Position numbers and translations under genes: made by a program. From NCBI GenBank assembly GCA_023391395.1, contig JAEWBA010000395.1, positions 1 through 7,359 of the forward strand: a DNA stretch of 7,359 bases, given 5' to 3'. This DNA is from Pseudomonadota bacterium (GTDB lineage Bacteria > Pseudomonadota > Gammaproteobacteria > Burkholderiales > Burkholderiaceae_D). Of this stretch, positions 1-5,637 are shown in pieces (position 1 is the first letter of the stretch; the number at the start of each line of letters is the position of its first letter). The notes under the pieces are model-generated. The model saw only the letters and a program-made list of their open reading frames with translations. It made no database searches and was not told the DNA's origin.

Positions 1-281
1 TCGGCGTAGCGTGGATGGGTTATGACCAGCCGAGGAATCTCGGCAATCGGGAAACCGGCGGCGGCTTGGCATTGCCCATCTGGATCAACTACATGCAAAC
101 CGCCTTGAAGAGTTTGCCGGTGGAGCAACGAGCGGTACCCGAAGGGATATTGCAGGTGGGAGGCGACTATTACTATGCGGAAAATCCGCCCGGCACGGGC
201 GTCACCAGCGTCGGCATGGGCGATCAGCCGCAGGCCGAGCCCGAGAAGAGCAGGGATGAAATAAAGAACGAACTGTTCTGA
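1..281 (+). CDS. mrcA: Penicillin-binding protein 1A, C-terminal end (partial)
   Basis: This is the 3' end of a class A penicillin-binding protein, a bifunctional transglycosylase/transpeptidase that polymerises and cross-links peptidoglycan at the outer face of the inner membrane. The gene is cut by the left edge; the first full codon is at position 3 and about 92 residues are visible. The stretch GVAWMGYDQPRNLG followed by ETGGGLALPIWINYM is the conserved segment that follows the transpeptidase KTG box in PBP1A proteins. The KTG and active-site serine themselves lie outside the window. The remaining tail is polar, with a GVTSVGMGDQP stretch and a charged end (KSRDEIKNELF). It stops with TGA at 279-281, just before a hairpin terminator. 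An ATG at 15 is internal and not the true start. The alternative, PBP1B, is less likely because of this sequence and the cyaY/lptM/lysA neighbourhood. Confidence 0.9.
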   Translation, partial: GVAWMGYDQPRNLGNRETGGGLALPIWINYMQTALKSLPVEQRAVPEGILQVGGDYYYAENPPGTGVTSVGMGDQPQAEPEKSRDEIKNELF

Positions 282-299
282 AGCCCTCGCTCCACATCG

Positions 300-337
300 A
301 AAGCCGGAACACCGCTGCAACGGGTTCCGGCTTTTTT
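300..337 (+). terminator. Rho-independent terminator after mrcA
   Basis: A perfect 11-base-pair stem joins 300-310 to 324-334 around a 13-base loop that can pair further internally. The stem is followed by a run of six T at 332-337, which also covers the base of the stem. It lies 18 bases past the mrcA stop. Read leftward, the same hairpin lies directly after the cyaY stop codon, but only a short T run follows it on that strand. It is therefore a strong terminator for mrcA and at most a weak one for cyaY. Confidence 0.88.
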
Positions 338-675
338 CATGGATTCTGGCTCAGGACCAATCCGACACCGCCTTGCTCGCTTACCATCCTGGACAAGGCC
401 GCGAACAGTTCGGAACCATCGCGGGTATTCACCCAACGCTCGCCCTCGCGCCGGTAATGAAAGCCGCCGGAGCGGGCAGCCACCCAGATCTCCTGCATCG
501 GCGCCTGACTGTTGACGATGATTTTCGAACCGTTGTCCACGAATTCGATTTCCAGGACGTTGCCGGAGCGGCTGCATTCGACGTCCAAGTCATCAGCGTT
601 GGCGGCGCGCTCCAGCGCCGCCTCGATTGCGTTCAGCGTGCCTTCGGCCAAGACCAGGAATTCCGATTCAGTCAT
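337..675 (-). CDS. cyaY: Iron donor protein CyaY (bacterial frataxin)
   Basis: This encodes a 112-residue frataxin homologue, a cytoplasmic iron-binding protein that modulates iron-sulfur cluster assembly by contacting the cysteine desulfurase IscS. The family pattern is clear: an N-terminal helix rich in acidic residues (MTESEFLVLAEGTLNAIEAA), an acidic strand near 29-33 (DLDVE), and the hallmark core EIWVAARSGGFHY at about 62-74. WVNTRDGSELFAALSRMV follows at about 81-98. The length is close to the usual 105-115 residues. The start at 675 is chosen because it gives the family N-terminus and has a GAGGGGAG ribosome site a few bases upstream. A longer reading frame back to 780 would run into lptM. 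The gene is transcribed away from lptM, with only 40 bases between the two starts. Its stop codon lies within the T run of the mrcA terminator, so the two convergent genes are packed end to end. Confidence 0.95.
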   Translation of the reverse strand: MTESEFLVLAEGTLNAIEAALERAANADDLDVECSRSGNVLEIEFVDNGSKIIVNSQAPMQEIWVAARSGGFHYRREGERWVNTRDGSELFAALSRMVSEQGGVGLVLSQNP

Positions 676-715
676 GCTACACTCCCCTCGATTAGCGTAA
701 ACCCTGATTCTAATC
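676..715. promoter_or_regulatory. Short divergent region between cyaY and lptM
   Basis: Only 40 bases separate the two divergent start codons, so promoters for both genes must overlap each other or reach into the coding sequences. On the plus strand TCTAAT at 709-714 differs from the sigma-70 -10 consensus at one base, but it sits immediately before the lptM GTG and has no good -35 partner. On the minus strand a poor TTCACG / GCTAAT pair with an 18-base spacer can be read. The ribosome site of cyaY (GAGGGGAG) is clear. No operator is recognised. The promoter assignments are guesses. Confidence 0.25.
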
Positions 716-907
716 GTGAAGCCCTTTCCGCATTTGCCGCCTTTCTGCGCCTGCATTGCCGCCTGCGTCCTGGTCGGCACGCTTGCCGCTTGCGGACAAA
801 AAGGGCCGCTGTATTTGCCGTCCCCGCCGCCGGCACCGCAACAGGCAACGCCCCCGACTACGATTCCACCCGCGCAAACTGGTCAAAAGACGCCAGGTGC
901 GCCTTAA
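716..907 (+). CDS. lptM: LPS translocon maturation chaperone LptM (YifL-like lipoprotein)
   Basis: This encodes a 63-residue lipoprotein of the LptM (YifL) family. In Escherichia coli LptM assists oxidative maturation of the LptD/LptE outer-membrane lipopolysaccharide translocon. The protein has a hydrophobic signal segment (about residues 9-24), a lipobox LAAC with the acylated cysteine at residue 26, and directly after it GQKGPLYLP, the family signature. The rest is a low-complexity tail rich in proline, threonine and glutamine. The start is the weak point: GTG at 716 gives a reasonable signal peptide but has no obvious ribosome site, and a stop at 698-700 limits extension upstream. A later TTG at 734 would leave a shorter signal. 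It lies 14 bases upstream of lysA on the same strand, the usual arrangement, so the two genes are probably co-transcribed. Confidence 0.88.
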   Translation: MKPFPHLPPFCACIAACVLVGTLAACGQKGPLYLPSPPPAPQQATPPTTIPPAQTGQKTPGAP

Positions 908-921
908 TCAGCCTCAGGAAC

Positions 922-2190
922 ATGTCCTACTTCACTTACAAGAATGGCGTGCTGCACGCCGAGTCCGTCGCGCTTACCGATATCGCAAGCCGGTTCGGCT
1001 CGCCCACCTACGTCTATTCCAAGGCCGCCCTGCTGGCGCACTATGCATCCTACGCCGACGCCTGCCGAGGACGAGACGCTCTGGTGTGCTACGCGATGAA
1101 GGCCAACTCCAACCTGGCTATCCTGAATCTCTTGGCTAGCCATGGAGCCGGCTTCGACCTGGTATCGGGCGGCGAGCTTCTGCGCGTCATCGCAGCCGAC
1201 GGGGATCCTAGAAAATGCCTGTTCTCCGGTGTCGGCAAGTCGCGCGAGGAAATGGCTCTGGCGCTCAAGCATGACATCCTCTGCTTCAATGTCGAATCGA
1301 TCGCCGAGCTTCATCGCTTGAACGAAGTGGCGGCGAGCATGGACAAGAAGGCGCCGGTCAGCCTGCGCGTCAATCCCAACGTCGACCCGAAAACGCACCC
1401 CTACATCGCCACGGGACTGAAGGCGAACAAGTTCGGCGTCGCCTTTGAAGATGCGCTGACGACCTATCGTGTCGCCGCAAGCCTGTCGCATATCAATGTG
1501 GTCGGCATCGACTGCCACATCGGTTCGCAGTTGCTCGATGATGCGCCTCTGTTGGAAGCGCTGGACAAGCTGATCGAACTGATCGACACGTTGGAAGAAG
1601 AAGGAATCAGCCTCCACCACCTGGATCTCGGCGGCGGCATCGGCATTACCTATGACGACGAACAGCCGGTCGCCGTGCCGGATTATCTTGGCCGCGTATT
1701 CGCCAGGATCGATGCCTGGCGTGCCAGCCGCTACGACGGCAAGCCGATAAAGGTGATCTTCGAGCCCGGCCGCTCCATCGTCGGCAATGCCGGCGTGCTG
1801 CTCATGCGGGTGGAATATCTCAAGCCGGGAACGGAAAAGAATTTCTGCATTGTCGATGCCGCCATGAACGACATGATGCGCCCGGCCATGTACCAAGCCT
1901 GGATGGGCGTACAGGAAGTCGTCCGGCGCGAAGGCGCATCGGTCACCTACGACATTGTTGGTCCGGTATGCGAATCGGGGGACTGGCTGGCGCGCGATCG
2001 TGCGTTGATCGTGGAGCAAGACGATCTGCTGGTTATGAACAGCGCCGGCGCCTATGGCATGACGATGGCTTCGAATTACAACACGCGTGGCCGCGCGGCC
2101 GAAGTGATGGTCGATGGCGATCGGGTGCACCTGATCCGCAAGCGCGAGACTGCCGCCGACCTGTTTGCGCTCGAATCGGTGCTGGACTGA
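922..2190 (+). CDS. lysA: Diaminopimelate decarboxylase
   Basis: This encodes a 422-residue PLP enzyme that decarboxylates meso-diaminopimelate to L-lysine, the last step of lysine synthesis, in the cytoplasm. It has the two-domain fold type III layout. In the barrel, YAMKAN carries the PLP-binding lysine (K60), CHIGSQ lies at 198-203, a glycine-rich phosphate loop LDLGGGIG at 234-241, and EPGR at 281-284. In the C-terminal part, CESGD at 350-354 supplies the cysteine that acts across the dimer interface, and GAYGM at 376-380 holds the tyrosine near PLP. The length is normal for the family. The start at 922 is preferred because it gives the expected N-terminus (MSYFTYKNGVLHAE). The AGGA before it is unusually close at two bases, and the frame is open far upstream, but an earlier start would overlap lptM. 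A hairpin terminator overlaps the stop codon. Confidence 0.97.
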   Translation: MSYFTYKNGVLHAESVALTDIASRFGSPTYVYSKAALLAHYASYADACRGRDALVCYAMKANSNLAILNLLASHGAGFDLVSGGELLRVIAADGDPRKCLFSGVGKSREEMALALKHDILCFNVESIAELHRLNEVAASMDKKAPVSLRVNPNVDPKTHPYIATGLKANKFGVAFEDALTTYRVAASLSHINVVGIDCHIGSQLLDDAPLLEALDKLIELIDTLEEEGISLHHLDLGGGIGITYDDEQPVAVPDYLGRVFARIDAWRASRYDGKPIKVIFEPGRSIVGNAGVLLMRVEYLKPGTEKNFCIVDAAMNDMMRPAMYQAWMGVQEVVRREGASVTYDIVGPVCESGDWLARDRALIVEQDDLLVMNSAGAYGMTMASNYNTRGRAAEVMVDGDRVHLIRKRETAADLFALESVLD

Positions 2191-2203
2191 CCCAGCACCT
2201 TTT
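2178..2203 (+). terminator. Rho-independent terminator overlapping the lysA stop
   Basis: A perfect 8-base-pair GC-rich stem (2178-2185 with 2192-2199) closes a six-base loop and is followed by four T at 2200-2203. The left arm encodes the last lysA codons, and the TGA stop (2188-2190) lies in the loop. The T run ends where the convergent msrQ stop codon begins. On the minus strand no T run follows the stem, so it is not a good terminator for msrQ. Confidence 0.7.
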
Positions 2204-2844
2204 CAGCCGACTCCCGCTTGCGCTTTGCTGCCCTGCAATCGGGCTCTCATCACGCTCCAATACACGCGCAGCAATAGCAGAAATGCGACGATGGTACCGA
2301 AGAGTATCGGCTGCTCGAAATCGTTCTTGCCTGCCTTCATCCACCAGAAGTGCAGAATGCCCAGCGGCGCAATCAGGTAGATCAGCCGGTGCAGCTGTTG
2401 CCAGCGCTTACCCCCCAGCCGCCTGACCATTGCATCGGTACTGGTGACGGCCAATGGAATCAGCAGAATAAAGGCCGTAAAACCCACCGTGATGAACGGG
2501 CGCTTGGCCACATCCTTCAACATCTCCTCGACATCAAAGAAATGGTCGAACCACAGGAAGGTGAGGAAATGCAGCGCGGCATAAAAAAAGGCGAACAGCC
2601 CCAGCATGCGACGCAGCTTGATGAGCCAGTTCCATTTGGTGAGACGCCGCAATGGCGTCACGCTCAAGGTGAAGCAGAGGAAGTACAGCGTCCAGTCACC
2701 CGTGCTGCGGGTGATGAATTCGACGGGATTTGCGCCGAGGCGATCAGTAAAGCCGAACAGTACCAGCCGGGATAGCGGCAACAGGCATGCAATAAACAGG
2801 ACTGTCTTGATCGCCTTGATCTGGGCTGGAGTGGGATTGAGCAT
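2203..2844 (-). CDS. msrQ: MsrQ, haem-binding membrane subunit of methionine sulfoxide reductase
   Basis: This encodes a 213-residue integral membrane protein of the MsrQ (YedZ) family, part of the ferric-reductase-like transmembrane superfamily. MsrQ carries haem b and passes electrons from the respiratory chain or flavin reductase to periplasmic MsrP. About six hydrophobic segments are visible. Family marks include GANPVEFI at 38-45, LRRMLGL at 78-84, and histidines at 92, 152 and 165, which correspond in position to the haem-associated histidines of the E. coli protein. LHRLIYL and HFWWM surround the last two. The length matches the family (about 200-215). The start at 2844 lies 24 bases after the msrP stop without a strong ribosome site, so translation may be coupled to msrP. 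It is convergent with lysA. Confidence 0.95.
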   Translation of the reverse strand: MLNPTPAQIKAIKTVLFIACLLPLSRLVLFGFTDRLGANPVEFITRSTGDWTLYFLCFTLSVTPLRRLTKWNWLIKLRRMLGLFAFFYAALHFLTFLWFDHFFDVEEMLKDVAKRPFITVGFTAFILLIPLAVTSTDAMVRRLGGKRWQQLHRLIYLIAPLGILHFWWMKAGKNDFEQPILFGTIVAFLLLLRVYWSVMRARLQGSKAQAGVG

Positions 2845-2868
2845 GGAAAGAACGGCGCGGACCCGGCT

Positions 2869-3846
2869 TCAGAAAAATTTCTTCAGATCCATGCCTGTGT
2901 ATAGCGACGCCACCTCCTCGTAGCCATTGAACATCAAGGTCTTGCGTTTCCGCGTGAAGAAGCCGTCATCGCCGATACGCCGCTCGCGCGCCTGCGACCA
3001 GCGCGGGTGATCCACGTCCGGATTGACGTTCGAATAGAAGCCATATTCCTGTGGAGCAGCGCGATTCCAGGCCGTTTTCGGCTGGTCCCGTACAAAGCGG
3101 ATCCTGACGATGGATTTCGCCGACTTGAATCCGTATTTCCATGGCACGACCATGCGCACCGGCGCACCGTTCTGGTTTGGCAGCGTTTCACCGTACATGC
3201 CGAAGGTCAGGAGCGCGAGGGGATGGTTGGCCTCGTCCAGGCGCAAGCCCTCGACATACGGCCAGTCCAACACCCCGCTGCGCAAGCCCGGCATTTGAGA
3301 CTTGTCGGCAAGCGATGTGAATTCGACGTACTTGGCGTTGCCGTTCGGCTCGACTTTGCGAATCAGCTCGGAAAAGGAATACCCGATCCAGGGAATCACC
3401 ATCGACCAGCCTTCGACGCAACGCAATCGATAAATCCGCTCTTCCAGAGGCGCCAGTTTCAGCAGACTGTCGATGTCGAGCGTCATCGGCTTTTTCACCT
3501 CGCCCTCGATCGCGACAGTCCAGGGGCGCGTTCGGAGCGTTCCAGCGTAGCGGGCCGGATCCGATTTGTCCGTACCGAATTCGTAGAAGTTGTTGTAGCT
3601 TGTGGCGCCTTGGTATTCCGTGGCTTTTTCCACGATTGCATAGGCCGTATTCGGTTTGGCCGCAAGCTTTTGCCTTGCCGATTGCGCAAAAGCTTCGCGC
3701 AATGCCATCTCGGCCAGAGCGGCCCCGGCAATCGAACCGGCGGCAAGCTGCTTGATGAAGGTACGGCGCGATTCGAAAACTTCGCGCGGCGTGATTTCCG
3801 AAACAAATGGACGATCGCGTCCATTGGGATTGCGCTTGATTAACAT
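2869..3846 (-). CDS. msrP: MsrP, periplasmic molybdopterin methionine sulfoxide reductase
   Basis: This encodes a 325-residue molybdoenzyme (formerly YedY) of the sulfite oxidase family that reduces methionine sulfoxide in oxidised periplasmic proteins using electrons from MsrQ. The N-terminus holds a twin-arginine export signal, SRRTFIK at 26-32, followed by a hydrophobic stretch ending near AFAQ (about 52-55), so the protein is folded with its cofactor before export. The molybdenum-ligating cysteine is C143 in [11 protein letters not shown]. Other family segments are [14 protein letters not shown] at 77-90, PWIGY at 152-156, [20 protein letters not shown] at 222-241, and the C-terminal [16 protein letters not shown]. 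The length fits the family. The start at 3846 has a GAGG ribosome site five bases upstream and gives a complete Tat signal. It lies 50 bases after the anti-sigma gene on the same strand with no terminator between, suggesting co-transcription with that regulator. Confidence 0.97.
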   Translation of the reverse strand: MLIKRNPNGRDRPFVSEITPREVFESRRTFIKQLAAGSIAGAALAEMALREAFAQSARQKLAAKPNTAYAIVEKATEYQGATSYNNFYEFGTDKSDPARYAGTLRTRPWTVAIEGEVKKPMTLDIDSLLKLAPLEERIYRLRCVEGWSMVIPWIGYSFSELIRKVEPNGNAKYVEFTSLADKSQMPGLRSGVLDWPYVEGLRLDEANHPLALLTFGMYGETLPNQNGAPVRMVVPWKYGFKSAKSIVRIRFVRDQPKTAWNRAAPQEYGFYSNVNPDVDHPRWSQARERRIGDDGFFTRKRKTLMFNGYEEVASLYTGMDLKKFF

Positions 3847-3896
3847 GGCTGCCTCAACTCTGCCAAGTCGATGACGATTACCTTACACCCTTTTTC

Positions 3897-4649
3897 TCAG
3901 GGGCGCAGTTGCGCGTGCACCGCCTGTGCCACCGCAAGCAAACGGTCCCGGCCTATACTTCCCGAGAGGGCGTAGCCGTAGTCCCGGTCCACCCAGTAAA
4001 AAACGCTGTTTCCGTCGTGCCGCATGATCCGAAATCCGGTGTCGCCCTCGCTCGGCTGCGCGCGTTTCACAGTAAGAGTCAGGCGCTCGCCCTGCGTCGA
4101 CTCGTACATCAGTTGCGCCAGCGGCCCGTCGCCGCCCGGCAGCAGACGCCCACCCAGGAGAGAAAAGCCCTGGGCCTGCAGAGCCGGCGCACGGATCGGC
4201 GCGTCCAGACGCTTGGACAACCATGCCACCAGATGGGCCTCCTGTTCCGCCGGCACTTCGACCGGGTGCCGCTTTTCCACCGCATAAAGCACATGGGCAG
4301 CGAGCGCTTCCTGCGCAAATGCCGAGGTCGGGCCGGCTGCCGGCCTCATTTCCGCATGCGCGAGCCAGCCGACTATCAGACCGCAAGTCAGCCATGCAAT
4401 GCCGGCGACGAGGCCGCGCGGCCACCAGCGCGCCTGCAAGACATTGGTCAGCCGCAGGGGGATCGGTTCGTTCAGCACGCCATCATAAGAGGCATGAAGC
4501 GTACGCGCCTGCTCGCGCAAATCGTGGACCAGCGCGGCCGCATCGGGATGCGCAGCCACATAGGCCTCGACCTCGGCACGCCGTGCCGCGTCCAGTTGGC
4601 CATCGACATAGGCATGCAAATCCGCCTCGCCAATCGGAGCAGTCGTCAT
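3897..4649 (-). CDS. Transmembrane anti-sigma factor (COG5662/RsiW-like), lacking zinc-site cysteines
   Basis: This encodes a 250-residue single-pass membrane protein, the likely inhibitor of the sigma factor encoded immediately upstream. The cytoplasmic N-terminus (1-78) has the helix pattern of class I anti-sigma domains: EADLHAYVDGQLDAARR at 8-24 and VEAYVAAHPDAAALVHDLRE at 27-46, then EPIPLRL at 61-67. One membrane helix follows at about 79-98. The remaining 150 residues would be periplasmic and include a strand-rich region near 160-235 (for example GFSLLGGRLLPG and VFYWVDRDYGYALSG). The usual HxxxCxxC zinc motif is not present; the only cysteine (C89) is in the membrane helix. The start at 4649 is chosen because it lies one base after the sigma stop (TGA-A-ATG), a typical coupled junction; a longer frame to 4730 would overlap the sigma gene. 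No binding partner can be proved from sequence. Confidence 0.87.
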   Translation of the reverse strand: MTTAPIGEADLHAYVDGQLDAARRAEVEAYVAAHPDAAALVHDLREQARTLHASYDGVLNEPIPLRLTNVLQARWWPRGLVAGIAWLTCGLIVGWLAHAEMRPAAGPTSAFAQEALAAHVLYAVEKRHPVEVPAEQEAHLVAWLSKRLDAPIRAPALQAQGFSLLGGRLLPGGDGPLAQLMYESTQGERLTLTVKRAQPSEGDTGFRIMRHDGNSVFYWVDRDYGYALSGSIGRDRLLAVAQAVHAQLRP

Positions 4650-4650
4650 T

Positions 4651-5148
4651 TCATTTGATCCGGGTAAGTGGGCCTGCCGTCGTTGAGCTTGGAGCGCCCG
4701 ACAGCAAGCTACGCAAACGCTCGCGGCCACGCGCCAGGCGCGACATGAGCGTGCCGACAGGGATGTCCAGGACTTCAGCCGCTTCCTTGTAGCTCAACTG
4801 CTCGAGCGCGACCAGCACGATCACCGCCCGGTGTTCGGGACTCAGTCGTGCCAGGGCGCGTTGCATGTCCAGACGCGCGCCCATGTCTCCCGGGCTGACC
4901 GGCTCCGGTGCATCGGTCGCCTCGAATATGCGGTTGCGCGAGGCATCGCTCAGATAACGGCGATACAGGATGGTGAATAGCCAGGCGGTCAGATTGCCGT
5001 CGAAGTGAAAGCGCCAGCGGTATCTCAGCGCGCGCTCCAGCGTATCCTGCACCAGATCGTCCGACCACGCGGCATTGTGCGTCAGCGCCCGCGCATACCG
5101 GCGCAGGCGCGGTATCTGCGCCGCCAATGCCTCGGCAAAATCCGACAT
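4651..5148 (-). CDS. ECF-family RNA polymerase sigma factor
   Basis: This encodes a 165-residue extracytoplasmic-function sigma factor, which directs RNA polymerase to a small set of promoters when released from its anti-sigma factor. Region 2 spans about 12-75: IPRLRRYARALTHN, then DDLVQDTLERAL at 30-41, which contacts core polymerase and helps recognise the -10 element, then LTAWLFTILYRRYLSDASR. Region 4 spans about 93-146, with LSPEHRAVIVLVALEQLSYKEAAEVL leading into the helix-turn-helix IPVGTLMSRLARGRERLR that binds the -35 element. There is no region 1 or 3, as expected for this family. It begins 15 bases after the secreted-repeat gene and ends one base before the anti-sigma start, so the three genes form a tight unit. 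The exact ECF subgroup cannot be fixed without a model search. Confidence 0.95.
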   Translation of the reverse strand: MSDFAEALAAQIPRLRRYARALTHNAAWSDDLVQDTLERALRYRWRFHFDGNLTAWLFTILYRRYLSDASRNRIFEATDAPEPVSPGDMGARLDMQRALARLSPEHRAVIVLVALEQLSYKEAAEVLDIPVGTLMSRLARGRERLRSLLSGAPSSTTAGPLTRIK

Positions 5149-5163
5149 GGCCGGACGGTCCCG

Positions 5164-5538
5164 TCAGGGCTTGGCAATCCGCCAGACGTTGTTGATGCCG
5201 TCGCCGGCCTTGTCGCCCGGCTTCTGGTCCTTAGCCCACAGATACAAGGGCTTGCCCTTGTACGCCCATTGCTTCTTGCCGTCATCGCGCGTGACGATGC
5301 TGTAGTCGCCGCTTCCCTTGTCTCCTTCCTGCGCCAGCAGGGGCGGCCAGTTTGTCGCGCACTGCCCGTTGCAGGCACTCTTGCCGCTGCCGGCGGCATC
5401 CTTGTCGAAGGTGTAAAGCGTCATGCCGGCATTATCGGTGAGCGCTCCGTCGGTGGTCTTGACCGGAGCCTGCGCAAAAGCCATGCCGGCGCTGCCGGCC
5501 AAGACGATGGCGGCAATGGAAGCGGAAAAGGATTTCAT
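5164..5538 (-). CDS. Secreted Yx(F/W/Y)xxD-repeat protein (COG4315/PF03640-like)
   Basis: This encodes a 124-residue exported protein of unknown function. It has a signal peptide (MKSFSASIAAIVLAGSAGMA) with a likely cleavage after AFA at residue 22. There is no lipobox cysteine, so it is probably soluble in the periplasm although the family is often called a predicted lipoprotein. Two copies of the family motif are visible: LYTFDKD at 41-47 and LYLWAKD at 99-105. A CNGQC pair (C56, C60) precedes ATNWPPLL at 61-68, and WAYKGKPLY lies at 91-99. The chosen start at 5538 gives the signal peptide and has GAGGA four bases upstream. An in-frame start 16 codons earlier would spoil the signal. The gene leads the sigma/anti-sigma unit, so it may be a target or an input of that regulator. 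The function is unknown; an electron-transfer or redox role is only a guess from the cysteines and neighbours. Confidence 0.88.
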   Translation of the reverse strand: MKSFSASIAAIVLAGSAGMAFAQAPVKTTDGALTDNAGMTLYTFDKDAAGSGKSACNGQCATNWPPLLAQEGDKGSGDYSIVTRDDGKKQWAYKGKPLYLWAKDQKPGDKAGDGINNVWRIAKP

Positions 5539-5610
5539 GTCGTCCTCGCTATCTGGGTTGTCGGATTGTGCCGTAGGATGCAGCACAAGCGGTAAACCGG
5601 CGAGGACGAC
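5539..5610 (-). promoter_or_regulatory. Structured leader with an arm complementary to the ribosome binding site
   Basis: Within the 99-base gap between ccsB and the secreted-repeat gene, 5539-5549 and 5600-5610 form a perfect 11-base inverted repeat. The proximal arm contains the GAGGA ribosome site and reaches the start codon. A transcript carrying both arms could pair them and hide the start. Between the arms is a smaller hairpin (5566-5571 with 5583-5588, six pairs). The repeat is seen directly in the sequence; a regulatory role is inferred. Confidence 0.45.
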
Positions 5611-5620
5611 GATTTATTCC
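5595..5620 (-). promoter_or_regulatory. Weak candidate ECF-type promoter for the secreted-repeat/sigma unit
   Basis: Read leftward, GGAAT at 5620-5616 is followed after 16 bases by CGGTT at 5599-5595. This loosely resembles the GGAAC / CGTT-type elements used by many ECF sigma factors. The -10 match is imperfect and no second copy was found before msrP. If real, transcription would start near 5588, inside the leader and past the distal arm of the inverted repeat. Confidence 0.2.
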
Positions 5621-5637
5621 AAAGAGAAGAGAAAAGT

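Noticed and set aside
373..921. Long N-terminal extension of lysA
   Set aside because: The open frame runs back through cyaY and lptM on the plus strand, but the added residues resemble no decarboxylase and would overlap two well-supported genes.
904..2130. A 408-codon open frame on the minus strand
   Set aside because: It is fully antisense to lysA, whose catalytic motifs are intact. The translation is low-complexity and without domain signs.
3007..3843. A 278-codon open frame on the plus strand
   Set aside because: It is antisense to msrP, which has a Tat signal and catalytic cysteine. Nothing in the antisense product is recognisable.
3847..3896. ECF-type promoter directly before msrP
   Set aside because: A CGTC occurs on the minus strand at 3876-3873, but no GGAAC-like element lies 16-17 bases upstream of it, so it was not called.
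3909..4658. A 249-codon open frame on the plus strand
   Set aside because: It is antisense to the anti-sigma gene, which is supported by its one-base junction with the sigma gene and its membrane-protein layout.
5590..5599. Tight hairpin cggt-aa-accg in the leader
   Set aside because: The two-base loop is too small for a stable four-pair stem, so it was not listed separately.
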